From an uncultured Oscillospiraceae bacterium (lineage in GTDB: Bacteria > Bacillota > Clostridia > Oscillospirales > Oscillospiraceae), in contig CANQFT010000012.1 of the NCBI GenBank assembly GCA_947599925.1, positions 1 through 52,530 of the forward strand: a stretch of 52,530 nt of DNA, given 5' to 3'. The translations under genes and the position numbers were made by a program. The notes under the pieces are model-generated. The model made no database searches, had not been told where the DNA came from, and was given only the letters and a program-made list of their open reading frames with translations. Shown here piece by piece: positions 1-8,711 of the stretch (within the stretch, counting starts at the first letter, position 1; the number at the start of each line of letters is the position of its first letter).

Positions 1-609
1 AACCAGGACATCCTGAAAGACGCCATCACCTCCATGGGCAAGGACTTCGTGGTCAACGAGGGAGACGGCGCCTTCTATGGCCCCAAGCTGGACTTCCATC
101 TGGCCGACTCCCTGGGCCGCACCTGGCAGTGTGGCACCATCCAGTTGGACAGCCAGCTGCCTGAGCGCTTCGAGCTGGAATATGTGGGCGAGGACGGGGA
201 GCGCCACCGGCCGGTGATGATCCACCGCGTGGTCCTGGGCTCCATCGAGCGGTTCATCGGCGTCATCACCGAGCATTTCGCCGGGGCCTTCCCCGCCTGG
301 CTGGCGCCGGTGCAGGTGAAGGTGCTCACCGTCACCGACCGGGCCGACGACTACGCCCGGCAGGTGGCCCAGGACCTGGACAAGCAGGGCTTCCGGGTAG
401 AGGTGGACACCCGCAACGAGAAGATCGGCAAGAAGATCCGGGAGGCCACGCTGTTGAAGGTGCCCTACCTGCTGGTGGTTGGGGACCGGGACGTGGAGAA
501 CCAGACCGTCTCCCCGCGCCACCGCTCCGGCCAGGACCTGGGCGGTATGAGCCTGGCGGACTTCGCCGCCTTGCTCCGCGGCGAGGTGGAGCGCATGGAG
601 ATCAAGTGA
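1..609 (+). CDS. thrS: threonyl-tRNA synthetase, C-terminal part (5' truncated by window)
   Basis: Cytoplasmic class II aminoacyl-tRNA synthetase that charges tRNA-Thr. The open frame runs in from the window edge, so only the last 202 residues are present. Visible are the end of the class II catalytic core ([19 protein letters not shown], and the motif 3 region [11 protein letters not shown] with its ATP-binding arginine) followed by the anticodon-binding domain of about 100 residues ([19 protein letters not shown] to the end). The stretch [11 protein letters not shown] is typical of ThrS. The gene ends at a TGA and is followed 39 bases later by the next gene on the same strand. Identification is firm from the motif order; the N-terminal TGS and editing domains cannot be checked here. 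Confidence 0.96.
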   Translation, partial: NQDILKDAITSMGKDFVVNEGDGAFYGPKLDFHLADSLGRTWQCGTIQLDSQLPERFELEYVGEDGERHRPVMIHRVVLGSIERFIGVITEHFAGAFPAWLAPVQVKVLTVTDRADDYARQVAQDLDKQGFRVEVDTRNEKIGKKIREATLLKVPYLLVVGDRDVENQTVSPRHRSGQDLGGMSLADFAALLRGEVERMEIK

Positions 610-648
610 GAGGGGGATACTCTCCACTGAGGCCAAGGAGGTGCTTCC

Positions 649-1269
649 ATGAAAGACCGCAAAGCGATGTACGCCCTGAGCTACGGCCTGTTCGTCCTGG
701 CTGTGCGCGAGGGCGGCAAGGATAACGGCTGCATCATCAACACGGCCATGCAGGTGACCACCGAGCCCAACCGCGTGGTCTTTACCGTAAACAAGGCCAA
801 CCACACCCACGATATGCTGTTGGACAGCCGGGTCTTTACCCTCTCCGTTCTCTCGGAGGAGGCGGACTTTGGCCTCTTCCAGCGGTTTGGCTTTCAGTCG
901 GGCCGGACGGCGGACAAATTCGCCGGCTTTGACCAGGCGGTCCGGGGTGAGAACGGCGTCATGCGTCTGAGCGGAGGTTCCAACGCCTGGATCGGCGGGC
1001 GGGTGCTCTCCACCACCGACCTGGGGACCCACACCCTCTTTCTGGCCGACGTCACCGACGGCGACGTGCTCTCCGACGTTCCCAGCGCCACCTACGCCTA
1101 CTATCAAGCGCACATCAAGCCCAAGCCCCAGGCTCCGGCGGCGGCCACGGCCAAGAAGCGCTGGGTGTGCAAGGTCTGCGGCTACGTCTACGAGGGAGAT
1201 GAACTGCCCGCCGACTTCGTCTGCCCTCTGTGCAAGCACCCCGCCAGCGATTTTGAGCTGATGGCGTGA
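649..1269 (+). CDS. flavin reductase-rubredoxin fusion (high molecular weight rubredoxin type)
   Basis: A 206-residue protein. Residues 1 to about 150 match the FMN-binding split-barrel flavin reductase family (NGCIINTAMQVT near the start). After a short Pro/Ala linker, the last 35 residues form a rubredoxin domain with two CxxC iron ligands (VCKVCGYVYEG and FVCPLCK). Proteins of this architecture (Hrb) pass electrons from NAD(P)H through FMN and rubredoxin to flavodiiron proteins for O2 or NO reduction. A flavodiiron gene lacking its own rubredoxin lies at 23283-24440 and is a plausible partner (inference). The start ATG follows an excellent ribosome site (AAGGAGGTG). A perfect terminator hairpin follows at 1335. 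Confidence 0.9.
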   Translation: MKDRKAMYALSYGLFVLAVREGGKDNGCIINTAMQVTTEPNRVVFTVNKANHTHDMLLDSRVFTLSVLSEEADFGLFQRFGFQSGRTADKFAGFDQAVRGENGVMRLSGGSNAWIGGRVLSTTDLGTHTLFLADVTDGDVLSDVPSATYAYYQAHIKPKPQAPAAATAKKRWVCKVCGYVYEGDELPADFVCPLCKHPASDFELMA

Positions 1270-1334
1270 GGTCCTCCCTCTCCCGCCGACAAAAGCCCCG
1301 CCCGGAACGCCGGGCCGGAAAAAGCGGACAGCAA

Positions 1335-1373
1335 AACGCCCTCTGGTGTAAGCGTACATCAGAGGGCGTTTTT
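1335..1373 (+). terminator. intrinsic terminator after the rubredoxin gene, probably bidirectional
   Basis: An 11-bp perfect stem (AACGCCCTCTG at 1335-1345 with CAGAGGGCGTT at 1360-1370) with a 14-base loop, followed by a T run. The A-rich base of the left arm gives a T run on the other strand, so it can also end the leftward gene at 1393-1698. Confidence 0.85.
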
Positions 1374-1392
1374 GTACGGCAGGGCCGCGTTT

Positions 1393-1698
1393 TCAGACGA
1401 TGGGAAAGCCGGGGCTACCCGCCTCCTGCCAGCTCCGCTCCAGCGCCCGGTGGAACCACCGCAGGGTCCCGTCCGGGGTCTGGACGGCGGCCACGGCCAG
1501 GGGTTGCCACAGGTGCTCCAGATAGGCCCACAAATCGGGCAGGTCCCGCGGCTGGGCATCCAGACGGGTGAGCCGGGCGACCGTGACCTGTTCCCTGCCC
1601 CAGCGCAGGGCGTCCCAGGTCCAGGCCGCGCCGCCGGCCACCGCCCCGTCTACCCACAGCGTGACCTCTCTGGGTCCGGTCTGCCTCATCTCGATCAT
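1393..1698 (-). CDS. hypothetical protein, 101 aa
   Basis: A small soluble protein of unknown function, rich in Trp, Leu and Arg, beginning MIEMRQTGPREVTLWVDG. I recognise no family. The start at 1698 is preferred over an upstream GTG at 1731 because a strong AGGGGGG ribosome site lies just before it and an extended -10 (TGGTATACT) lies about 25 bases upstream. The gene points towards the rubredoxin gene and shares its terminator, and it diverges from miaB. The codon pattern is like that of the surroundings. A promoter, ribosome site and terminator in the right places argue that it is real. Confidence 0.6.
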   Translation of the reverse strand: MIEMRQTGPREVTLWVDGAVAGGAAWTWDALRWGREQVTVARLTRLDAQPRDLPDLWAYLEHLWQPLAVAAVQTPDGTLRWFHRALERSWQEAGSPGFPIV

Positions 1699-1721
1699 GG
1701 CGGTCCCCCCTTTTATTCGGT

Positions 1722-1730
1722 AGTATACCA
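1722..1730 (-). promoter_or_regulatory. extended -10 promoter for the leftward hypothetical gene
   Basis: On the minus strand the sequence TGGTATACT fits an extended -10 box (TGnTATAAT), about 24 bases upstream of the start at 1698. The -35 is weak (TGTTCC at 17-bp spacing). It is back to back with the miaB promoter. Confidence 0.5.
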
Positions 1731-1751
1731 CAGTTGGGGCCGCCGGAACAC

Positions 1752-1780
1752 TTGTTTTGGATAAAAAAATATGGTATCAT
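1752..1780 (+). promoter_or_regulatory. sigma-A type promoter for miaB-mutS
   Basis: TTGTTT at 1752-1757 and TATCAT at 1775-1780 with exact 17-bp spacing, 44 bases before the miaB start. Confidence 0.65.
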
Positions 1781-1823
1781 AGGCGGGAATGGAAACCACG
1801 CCGCTTTGTATGGGGGGACGCAC

Positions 1824-3239
1824 ATGGCCACCGCGCGCCTGACAAGTGAAGAGATCGACCGCCAGATGGCCATCTGCGCCCAGATCGCGGAGGGGAACGC
1901 CGCCCGGCCCAGCCAGCCCCTGGCCCTGGTGGACACCTACGGCTGTCAGCAGAACGAGGCGGACTCCGAGCGGCTCCGGGGCTACCTGCGGGAGATGGGC
2001 TACGCCTTCACCCAGGACGAGGCCCTGGCCGATGTGATCGTGGTCAACACCTGCGCCGTCCGGGGCCACGCGGAGGACCGGGTGCTGGGCAACGTGGGTG
2101 CCCTGGTCCACACCAAGCGCAAAAAGCCCGGCCAGATCATCGCCCTGTGCGGGTGCATGATGGGCGAGCCGGGGATGGTGGAGAAGATCCGGGACTCCTA
2201 CCGGCACGTCGATCTGGTCTTTGACCCCCACGCGCTGTGGAAATTCCCGGAATTATTACAAAGAGTTATCACAAGACGTGGACGGGTCTTTGATACCCCC
2301 GGCGGCGACGGCGCCATTGCCGAGGGGGTTCCTGTGGCCCGGCAGGGCACGCTGAAAGCCTGGGTCAGCGTGATGTACGGCTGCAACAACTTCTGCTCCT
2401 ACTGCATCGTGCCCTACGTCCGGGGCCGGGAGCGGTCCCGGCGGCCGGAGGACATTTTGGCCGAGGTGAAGGAGCTGGTGGCGGCGGGCTGCCGGGACAT
2501 CACCCTGCTGGGCCAGAACGTGAACTCCTACGGCAAGGACCTGGGCGAAGGGGTGGACTTCCCCTGGCTGTTGGAGCGGGTGTGCGCCGTGGAGGGGGAG
2601 TTTTTGGTCCGCTTTATGACCTCTCACCCCAAGGACGCCTCCGACCGGCTCTTTCAGGTCATGGCCCGCGAGCCCAAAATTGCCCACCATCTGCACCTCC
2701 CCTTCCAGTGCGGCAACGACAGGGTGCTGGCGGCCATGAACCGCCGCTACACCGCCGCGGGCTACCTGGAACTGGTCCGCAGACTGCGGGCCTACATCCC
2801 CGACATCGTGCTCACCAGCGACGTCATCGTCGGCTTTCCCGGCGAGACCACGGCGGAGTTTGAGGATACCCTGCGGCTCATCGAGGAGGTCCGCTTTGAC
2901 GCGCTGTTCACCTTTATCTACTCCCCACGAGAGGGCACGCCGGCGGCCAAGCTGCCCGATGTGCTCACCGCCGAGGAAAAGCAGGCCAACTTCCAGCGCT
3001 TGGTGGACGCCCAAAACGCCATCTCCCACGCCATCCACCAGGGCTATATCGGCAGGACCTTCCGCTGTCTCATCGACGGCGTGGGCAAGGACAGCCGCAA
3101 CAACCTGACCGCCCGGACCAACTCCGGCCGCCTGGTCCACCTCTCCGGCCCGGAGGACCTCGTCGGCCAGTTCCGGGACGTCACCATCACCGACGCCACC
3201 ACCTGGGCCCTCTTTGGCCGTCTGGAGGAGGAAGGATAA
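1824..3239 (+). CDS. miaB: tRNA-2-methylthio-N6-dimethylallyladenosine synthase
   Basis: A radical-SAM methylthiotransferase that converts i6A37 to ms2i6A37 in tRNAs reading UNN codons. Length is 471 aa. The N-terminal UPF0004 domain holds the three cysteines of the auxiliary 4Fe-4S cluster (DTYGCQQNEAD, VVNTCAVRGHA, ALCGCMMGE). The radical-SAM cluster CNNFCSYC is at about residues 187-194, followed by VRGRERSR, diagnostic of MiaB. A TRAM RNA-binding domain occupies the C-terminus. The ATG at 1824 is chosen because a G-rich ribosome site (TGGGGGGA) precedes it and the promoter sits just upstream; an in-frame GTG at 1734 would overlap that promoter. It abuts mutS, whose ATG follows the stop codon directly, so the two are translationally coupled. 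Confidence 0.96.
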   Translation: MATARLTSEEIDRQMAICAQIAEGNAARPSQPLALVDTYGCQQNEADSERLRGYLREMGYAFTQDEALADVIVVNTCAVRGHAEDRVLGNVGALVHTKRKKPGQIIALCGCMMGEPGMVEKIRDSYRHVDLVFDPHALWKFPELLQRVITRRGRVFDTPGGDGAIAEGVPVARQGTLKAWVSVMYGCNNFCSYCIVPYVRGRERSRRPEDILAEVKELVAAGCRDITLLGQNVNSYGKDLGEGVDFPWLLERVCAVEGEFLVRFMTSHPKDASDRLFQVMAREPKIAHHLHLPFQCGNDRVLAAMNRRYTAAGYLELVRRLRAYIPDIVLTSDVIVGFPGETTAEFEDTLRLIEEVRFDALFTFIYSPREGTPAAKLPDVLTAEEKQANFQRLVDAQNAISHAIHQGYIGRTFRCLIDGVGKDSRNNLTARTNSGRLVHLSGPEDLVGQFRDVTITDATTWALFGRLEEEG

Positions 3240-6032
3240 ATGGCAGACAAAAAGCTGACGCCCATGCTGCGGCAATATCTGGCCGTGAAGGAGCGCTACC
3301 CGGACTGCCTGGTCTTTTTCCGCCTGGGCGACTTTTACGAGATGTTCTTTGACGACGCGGCGGTGGGCGCCAGGGAGTTGGACCTGGCCCTCACCACCCG
3401 CGACCGCAACAAGCCGCCGGAGGAGCGCACCCCCATGTGCGGCGTGCCCTACCACGCGGTGAAAAACTACATCTCCAAGCTCACCGCCAAGGGGTATAAA
3501 GTGGTCATCTGCGAGCAGATGGAGGACCCGGCCACCGCCCAGGGATTGGTGGAGCGGGACGTGACCCGGATCGTCACCCCAGGCACCGTGCTGGAGCCGG
3601 AGGCGCTGGAGGAGGACGCCAACAGTTACCTCTGCGCCCTCTGGCTGGACCAGGACTGGGCGGGTCTGGCCTTTTGCGATCTGTCCACCGGGCAGTTTGA
3701 GGCCCTGGCGGCCCGGCTGCCCCAGGAGGGCTCCCGGCTGTACAGCGAGTTGGAGAGCCGCCGGCCCCGCGAGATGGTCTTTGCCCAGACCGCGTGGGAC
3801 GCCCTGAGCGGCGAGCTGGGCCGGCGCCTGGGCTGTCACTGCGAGCGGGGCGAGGAGAGCGGCTTCTTTCCCCAGCGGGCCCGCGAGCTGGTCCAGGCCC
3901 AGTTTGCCCGGGTAGAGGGCGCCCTTGCCGACGACGAGGGCGAGGAGGCGGCGACGCGGGCCGTGGGCGGCCTGTTGAGCTACCTCTACCAGACCCAGCG
4001 CGCCACCCACATCCCCACGCTGCGGACCCTCTCTCTCCGCAGTGGGCGGACCTACATGGAGCTGGACCGGACGGCCCGGCGCAATCTGGAACTCACCGAG
4101 ACCTTGCGGGGCAAGGAGAAGAAGGGCAGTCTGCTGTGGGTGATGGACCGCTGCCGCACGGCCATGGGCCACCGGCGGCTCCGGGCCTGGCTGGAGCGGC
4201 CCCTGGTGGACGTGGGGGCCATCGAGTACCGGCAAAAGGGCGTGGCGGCGCTGCTCAAGGACGCGCCCTTGCGCCAGGAGTTGCGGCGGACCCTGGCCAA
4301 CGTGGGCGATCTGGAGCGCATGGTCTCCCGCCTGGGCGTGGGGGACGGAAACGCGCGGGAACTGCAAGCCCTGGCCGCCGCGCTGGGCCCGGTGCCCCGG
4401 ATCATGGAGCTGCTGGGCCAGGCCAAGGCCCCCATCTGCCGGGACCTGCTGGGGCAGATGGACGCCCTGGACGCCCTCACCGCCGAGCTGGACCGGGCCG
4501 TGGGCCAGGGCGACCTGCCGGTCTCGGTGCGGGACGGGGGCATCATCGCGCCGGGCTACGACGACCAGGTGGACCACTACCAGGCCCTGCTGCGCGGCGG
4601 CGGCCAGGCGGTCATGGACCTGGAGGCCAGGGAGCGGGAGCGCACGGGCATCCGCAACCTGAAGGTCAAGTACAACAAGGTATTTGGCTACTACATCGAG
4701 ATCTCCAACGCCTACAAAGGGGAGGTGCCCGAAGAGTACATCCGCCGCCAGACCATCACCAGCGGCGAGCGGTACATCTCCCCGGAGCTGAAGGAGCTGG
4801 AGGAGGAGATCCTCAACGCCAGAGAGCGGGACGCCCAGCTGGAGTACGAGATATTCTGCCGCCTGCGGCAGTTGGCGGTGGACGCGGCCGGGGCCATCCA
4901 GCAAAACGCCGACGCCATCGCCCAGCTGGACGTGCTGTGCGCCCTGGCCGACCTGGCCCAGAGCGAGCGCTATGTGCGGCCCAAGGTGGACGACTCCCGG
5001 ATCATCGACATCGAGGGGGGCCGCCATCCGGTGGTGGAAAAGACCCTGGACAGCGGGCTCTTTGTCCCCAACAACACCTTTATGGACGGGGAGAACATCA
5101 CCGTGGCCCTCATCACCGGGCCCAACATGGCGGGCAAGTCCACCTATATGCGCCAGGTGGGGCTGATGGTCCTCATGGCCCAGATGGGGTCCTACGTGCC
5201 CGCCAAGCGTGCCCGCGTGGGGGTGGTGGACCAGGTGTTCACCCGCATCGGCGCCTCGGACGATCTGGCCTCCGGCCAGTCCACGTTCATGGTGGAGATG
5301 ATGGAGGTGGCCTATATCCTGTCCCACGCCACCTCCCGCAGCCTGCTGTTGATGGACGAGATCGGCCGGGGCACCTCCACCTATGACGGCCTGTCCATCG
5401 CCCAGTCGGTGATGGAATACTGCGCCCAGACGGTGCGGGCCAAGACCATCTTCTCCACCCACTACCACGAGCTGGGGGACGCCGCCGCCCAGACGCCGTA
5501 CTGTATGAACTTCAACATCGCCGCCCAAAAGCAGGGGGACAAGGTGGTCTTTTTACGCAAGATCGTCCCCGGCTCCGCCAGCCGCAGTTACGGCGTGGAG
5601 GTGGCGGCCCTGGCGGGGGTGCCCCAAGAGGTGATCGCCCGGGCCGGACAGCTTCTCCAGGACGCGGAACTGGAAAAGCGGCCGGTCCAGGAGCGGGCCC
5701 GGCAGTCGCAGAGCCCGGAGGAGACGGCGGCGGCCCAGACCGCCGACGGGCCGGGAGAATACCCCGGCTGGGCCGCGGAGGTCATGGAGGAACTGCGAAA
5801 AATGCGCCAGGCCCAGGAGCGGGGCGAGACGGTGAAGTATGACATGACCAAATGGTGGCCCAAGGACGTGGGCTTCATCGTGGACACATACGGCGCCGCC
5901 CTCCCCGTGCTCCACCAGCTGGACCAGATCGACGCGGACCGGCTGACGCCCATGGAGGCGCTGCAGTTGGTGTACCAGTTGAAACAGCACACGGAGAGAG
6001 CGGGATGGAAATGGAACTGGCCGGAAAAGTGA
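3240..6032 (+). CDS. mutS: DNA mismatch repair protein MutS
   Basis: Recognises mismatches and small loops and recruits MutL. Length is 930 aa, a little longer than E. coli MutS. The mismatch-wedge motif GDFYEMF is at residues 30-36 (Phe32 and Glu34), the connector/lever core follows, then the ABC-type ATPase with Walker A GPNMAGKST at about 627 and Walker B LLLMDEIGRGTSTYDG at about 702. A charged, low-complexity stretch (about 810-845) links to a C-terminal helical end (ALQLVYQLKQ) of the type used for MutS oligomerisation. It follows miaB without a gap and overlaps the next gene by 28 bases, so miaB, mutS, the membrane protein and mutL form one transcript by arrangement. Confidence 0.97.
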   Translation: MADKKLTPMLRQYLAVKERYPDCLVFFRLGDFYEMFFDDAAVGARELDLALTTRDRNKPPEERTPMCGVPYHAVKNYISKLTAKGYKVVICEQMEDPATAQGLVERDVTRIVTPGTVLEPEALEEDANSYLCALWLDQDWAGLAFCDLSTGQFEALAARLPQEGSRLYSELESRRPREMVFAQTAWDALSGELGRRLGCHCERGEESGFFPQRARELVQAQFARVEGALADDEGEEAATRAVGGLLSYLYQTQRATHIPTLRTLSLRSGRTYMELDRTARRNLELTETLRGKEKKGSLLWVMDRCRTAMGHRRLRAWLERPLVDVGAIEYRQKGVAALLKDAPLRQELRRTLANVGDLERMVSRLGVGDGNARELQALAAALGPVPRIMELLGQAKAPICRDLLGQMDALDALTAELDRAVGQGDLPVSVRDGGIIAPGYDDQVDHYQALLRGGGQAVMDLEARERERTGIRNLKVKYNKVFGYYIEISNAYKGEVPEEYIRRQTITSGERYISPELKELEEEILNARERDAQLEYEIFCRLRQLAVDAAGAIQQNADAIAQLDVLCALADLAQSERYVRPKVDDSRIIDIEGGRHPVVEKTLDSGLFVPNNTFMDGENITVALITGPNMAGKSTYMRQVGLMVLMAQMGSYVPAKRARVGVVDQVFTRIGASDDLASGQSTFMVEMMEVAYILSHATSRSLLLMDEIGRGTSTYDGLSIAQSVMEYCAQTVRAKTIFSTHYHELGDAAAQTPYCMNFNIAAQKQGDKVVFLRKIVPGSASRSYGVEVAALAGVPQEVIARAGQLLQDAELEKRPVQERARQSQSPEETAAAQTADGPGEYPGWAAEVMEELRKMRQAQERGETVKYDMTKWWPKDVGFIVDTYGAALPVLHQLDQIDADRLTPMEALQLVYQLKQHTERAGWKWNWPEK

Positions 6033-6733
6033 ACCAGAACTGGCGTCCCCAGCTGACCCGCTGGGAAAAGCGGGTGGGGTGGTGCTTCTTTGCCCTCTAC
6101 CTGTTCGTGTTCCCCTTTTTGGTGGGCGGCGTACTGCGGCTTTTGGACGAGCGGCTGGCCCTGGAGCTGACCCTGGCCCAGACCAACACCATCTACTACG
6201 CCGTGGTTTTGCTGTTGGTGGCGGCGGTGTTTTGGGACTTCCTCCGCCACGCGGCGAAGATCCTGCGGGAGAATTTCCGGCCCAGCCTGTTCATCTTCGG
6301 CGTCGGACTGCTGGCGGGTCTGGCGGGGACGTGCCTCATGGCCGCCATCCCCACGGGGGTGGAGAATCCCGCCATCCAGGGCTACCGGGAACAGCACTAC
6401 ATGGCCGCCGCCGCGACCTGGGCCGTGGTGGTGGTACTGCGCCCGGCGGTGGAGGAGATCTTATACCGCGGGCTCCTGTTTGGCTCCCTCCGCAAAGGGC
6501 ACCGGGCGCTGGCCTACGCCGTCTCCGCCGGGCTGTTCGCCCTGGGCAGCGTCTGGCAGCACACCGCCGACCCGGAGCTGGGCCCGGCGGCCCTGCTGTT
6601 GGCCCTGCAATACCTGCCCCTGGGACTGGTGACGGCCTGGAGCTATGACGTCAGCGGCTCGGTCTACACCCCCATGGCCCTCCGCATGGCCCTGCAAGGG
6701 GCTTTTCTGGCCTTTGCCGTGGTGACGGGATAA
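6005..6733 (+). CDS. CPBP-family membrane protein with degenerate protease motifs
   Basis: A 242-residue protein with about six to eight hydrophobic segments resembling CPBP (CAAX-protease/bacteriocin-processing, Abi) intramembrane metalloproteases. Motif 1, EEILYR, is intact at about residues 150-155. The later motifs look altered: where the family has FxxxH or FxxxN the sequence reads FALGS, and where a His/Asn pair is expected near the C-terminus it reads MALRMALQ. It may therefore be inactive as a protease or use other ligands (inference). The start at 6005, within the mutS end, has a GGAGAGAGCGGG ribosome site. An ATG two codons on is an alternative. It is inserted between mutS and mutL, which are adjacent in many Firmicutes. 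Confidence 0.75.
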   Translation: MEMELAGKVNQNWRPQLTRWEKRVGWCFFALYLFVFPFLVGGVLRLLDERLALELTLAQTNTIYYAVVLLLVAAVFWDFLRHAAKILRENFRPSLFIFGVGLLAGLAGTCLMAAIPTGVENPAIQGYREQHYMAAAATWAVVVVLRPAVEEILYRGLLFGSLRKGHRALAYAVSAGLFALGSVWQHTADPELGPAALLLALQYLPLGLVTAWSYDVSGSVYTPMALRMALQGAFLAFAVVTG

Positions 6734-6774
6734 GCCCCGCCAAACAGATCTTCCGGGAAAGAAGGTGTTCCCCC

Positions 6775-8685
6775 ATGCCCCATATCCAGGTATTGCCCAA
6801 ACAGCTGGCGGACATGATCGCCGCCGGCGAGGTGGTGGAGCGTCCGGCCAGCGTGGTGAAGGAGCTGGTGGAAAACGCCATCGACGCCGCCGCCACGGAG
6901 ATCACCGTGGAGATACGCCAGGGCGGGGCGACCTACATCCGGGTCACAGACAACGGCTGCGGCATCCCCAAGGAGGAGGTGCCCACCGCCTTTTTGCGCC
7001 ACGCCACCAGCAAGCTCCGCTCCGCCCAGGACCTGGACCACATCGGCACCCTGGGCTTCCGGGGCGAGGCCCTGGCCGCCATCTCGGCGGTGAGCTATGT
7101 GCAGATCCTGACCAAGCCCAGGGACCAGGCGTTGGGGTACAGCTACGCTGTGGAGAACTCCGAGCCGCTGGAGGAGGGGGACGCGGGCTGTCCGGACGGC
7201 ACCACGGTGGTGGTGCGGGACGTGTTTTTCTCCGTGCCCGCCCGGTATAAATACCTGAAAACCGACGCCGCCGAGGGCACCGCCGTCCACACCGTGGTCC
7301 AGCGGCAAGCCCTGGCCCATCCGGAGGTCGCTTTTCGCCTGGTGCGGGACGGCAAGCAGGTCTTTTCCACCGCCGGAGACGGCAGTCTGTGCAACGTCGT
7401 CGAGATGGTCCTGCCCGGCGAGGGCGCTCAACTGCTGGAGGTGCGGGCCCTGGGCGACGGAGTGGAGGTCACGGGGTATGTGAGCCGCCCCACCCGCTGT
7501 AAGGGCAGCCGCGCCGGGCAGTTCACCTTTGTCAACGGCCGGTGGATCCGCTCCAAACTGCTCACCGCCGCCATCGAGCGGGCCTATCAAAACCAGCGGA
7601 TGGTGGGGAAGTTCCCCATCGCCGTGCTCCACATCCGCATGGGGCTGGACAAGGTGGATGTGAACGCCCATCCCGAAAAGACCGAGGTGCGCTTTGTGGA
7701 TGAAAAGGCCCTGTTTGGCAGGGTCTACCACGCGGTGGAGAGCGCCCTGTCCGGCGCCCTGGACCGGCCCGACCTCACCCCTGCCCCGCTCTCTGCCCCG
7801 GCCCTGTCCCCCATGGGCCAGAGCGCCGTGACCTTCCGCTCTCCCGGCGCCGCCGTCCAGCCCCGCGGACCGAGGCCGGCGGCGTGGCCCGCCCAGACGT
7901 GGACCGCCCCGGCCCCAGCCGCCCGGCCCGACCTGCCGCCCCTGCCCGCGGAAGAGCCAACGGAGAGACCTGAGACCGCCGCGCCTGAGACCGCACCTGA
8001 GACCGCCACGGCGGAGGAGGCCGCGCCGGAACAGCTTCAGATGCCCGCGCCGCCCGTCCGGCCCCAGCCGCCCCAGCCCTTTGCCCCGCCGGGCCGGAGC
8101 GGGCCGGAGCCCGGTCAGGCGGCGGAGGTCCCCTGGCGGGTCATTGGCGAGGCCCTGCGGACCTACATCATCGTGGAGCAGGGCGACAGGCTCCTGTTCA
8201 TCGACAAGCACGCCGCCCATGAGCGCATGGGCTTTGACCGCCTCAAGGCCCAGGACTACCGGCCCATGATGCAGGAGCTGTTGAAGCCCCTGGCCTTTCA
8301 GGGCGCGCCGGAGGACCGGGAGATCCTGCTCCGCCACGCCGACCAGCTGGAGGAGTTTGGCTTCCAGCTGGAGGACCTGGGCGATGCCGTCGCGGTCCGG
8401 GCCGCGCCGGACTTCCTGGCCTATGAGGACATCGCCGCCACCCTGGAGGAGCTGGCGGGCAAGTACGCCCTGGGCACCGCCGACCCCGGAGCCCAGCGGG
8501 ACGAGCTGATGCACACCATGGCCTGCAAGGCCGCCGTCAAGGGCGGGCAGAAAAACGGCCCGGAGGAGCTGGTGGCCATCGCCCAGGCGGTGATGGCCGG
8601 GGAGGTCACCCACTGTCCCCACGGCCGCCCTGTGGCCACGCAGCTGACAAAAAAACAGCTGGAAAAGCAGTTTGGCCGGAGCTGA
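6775..8685 (+). CDS. mutL: DNA mismatch repair protein MutL (endonuclease type)
   Basis: Couples MutS to strand incision. Length is 636 aa. The N-terminal GHKL ATPase has ELVENAIDA (catalytic Glu33), DNGCGI near residue 60 and GFRGEAL near residue 96. A Pro/Ala-rich linker covers about residues 335-450. The C-terminal domain carries the nicking-endonuclease signature DKHAAHER at about 477, ACKAA, and CPHGRP at about 614, as in organisms that lack MutH. The start ATG has an AAGAAGGTG ribosome site. It follows the CPBP gene by 41 bases on the same strand. The linker composition is ordinary for the family. Confidence 0.96.
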   Translation: MPHIQVLPKQLADMIAAGEVVERPASVVKELVENAIDAAATEITVEIRQGGATYIRVTDNGCGIPKEEVPTAFLRHATSKLRSAQDLDHIGTLGFRGEALAAISAVSYVQILTKPRDQALGYSYAVENSEPLEEGDAGCPDGTTVVVRDVFFSVPARYKYLKTDAAEGTAVHTVVQRQALAHPEVAFRLVRDGKQVFSTAGDGSLCNVVEMVLPGEGAQLLEVRALGDGVEVTGYVSRPTRCKGSRAGQFTFVNGRWIRSKLLTAAIERAYQNQRMVGKFPIAVLHIRMGLDKVDVNAHPEKTEVRFVDEKALFGRVYHAVESALSGALDRPDLTPAPLSAPALSPMGQSAVTFRSPGAAVQPRGPRPAAWPAQTWTAPAPAARPDLPPLPAEEPTERPETAAPETAPETATAEEAAPEQLQMPAPPVRPQPPQPFAPPGRSGPEPGQAAEVPWRVIGEALRTYIIVEQGDRLLFIDKHAAHERMGFDRLKAQDYRPMMQELLKPLAFQGAPEDREILLRHADQLEEFGFQLEDLGDAVAVRAAPDFLAYEDIAATLEELAGKYALGTADPGAQRDELMHTMACKAAVKGGQKNGPEELVAIAQAVMAGEVTHCPHGRPVATQLTKKQLEKQFGRS

Positions 8686-8711
8686 ACCGCGGGATGGAGG
8701 AGGCATACGCC

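Noticed and set aside
2256-5528. Very long open frame (about 1090 codons) on the strand opposite miaB-mutS
   Set aside because: A shadow of high third-position G+C in the real genes; His/Gly/Gln/Leu-rich low-complexity translation, no ribosome site, and miaB and mutS are unmistakable.
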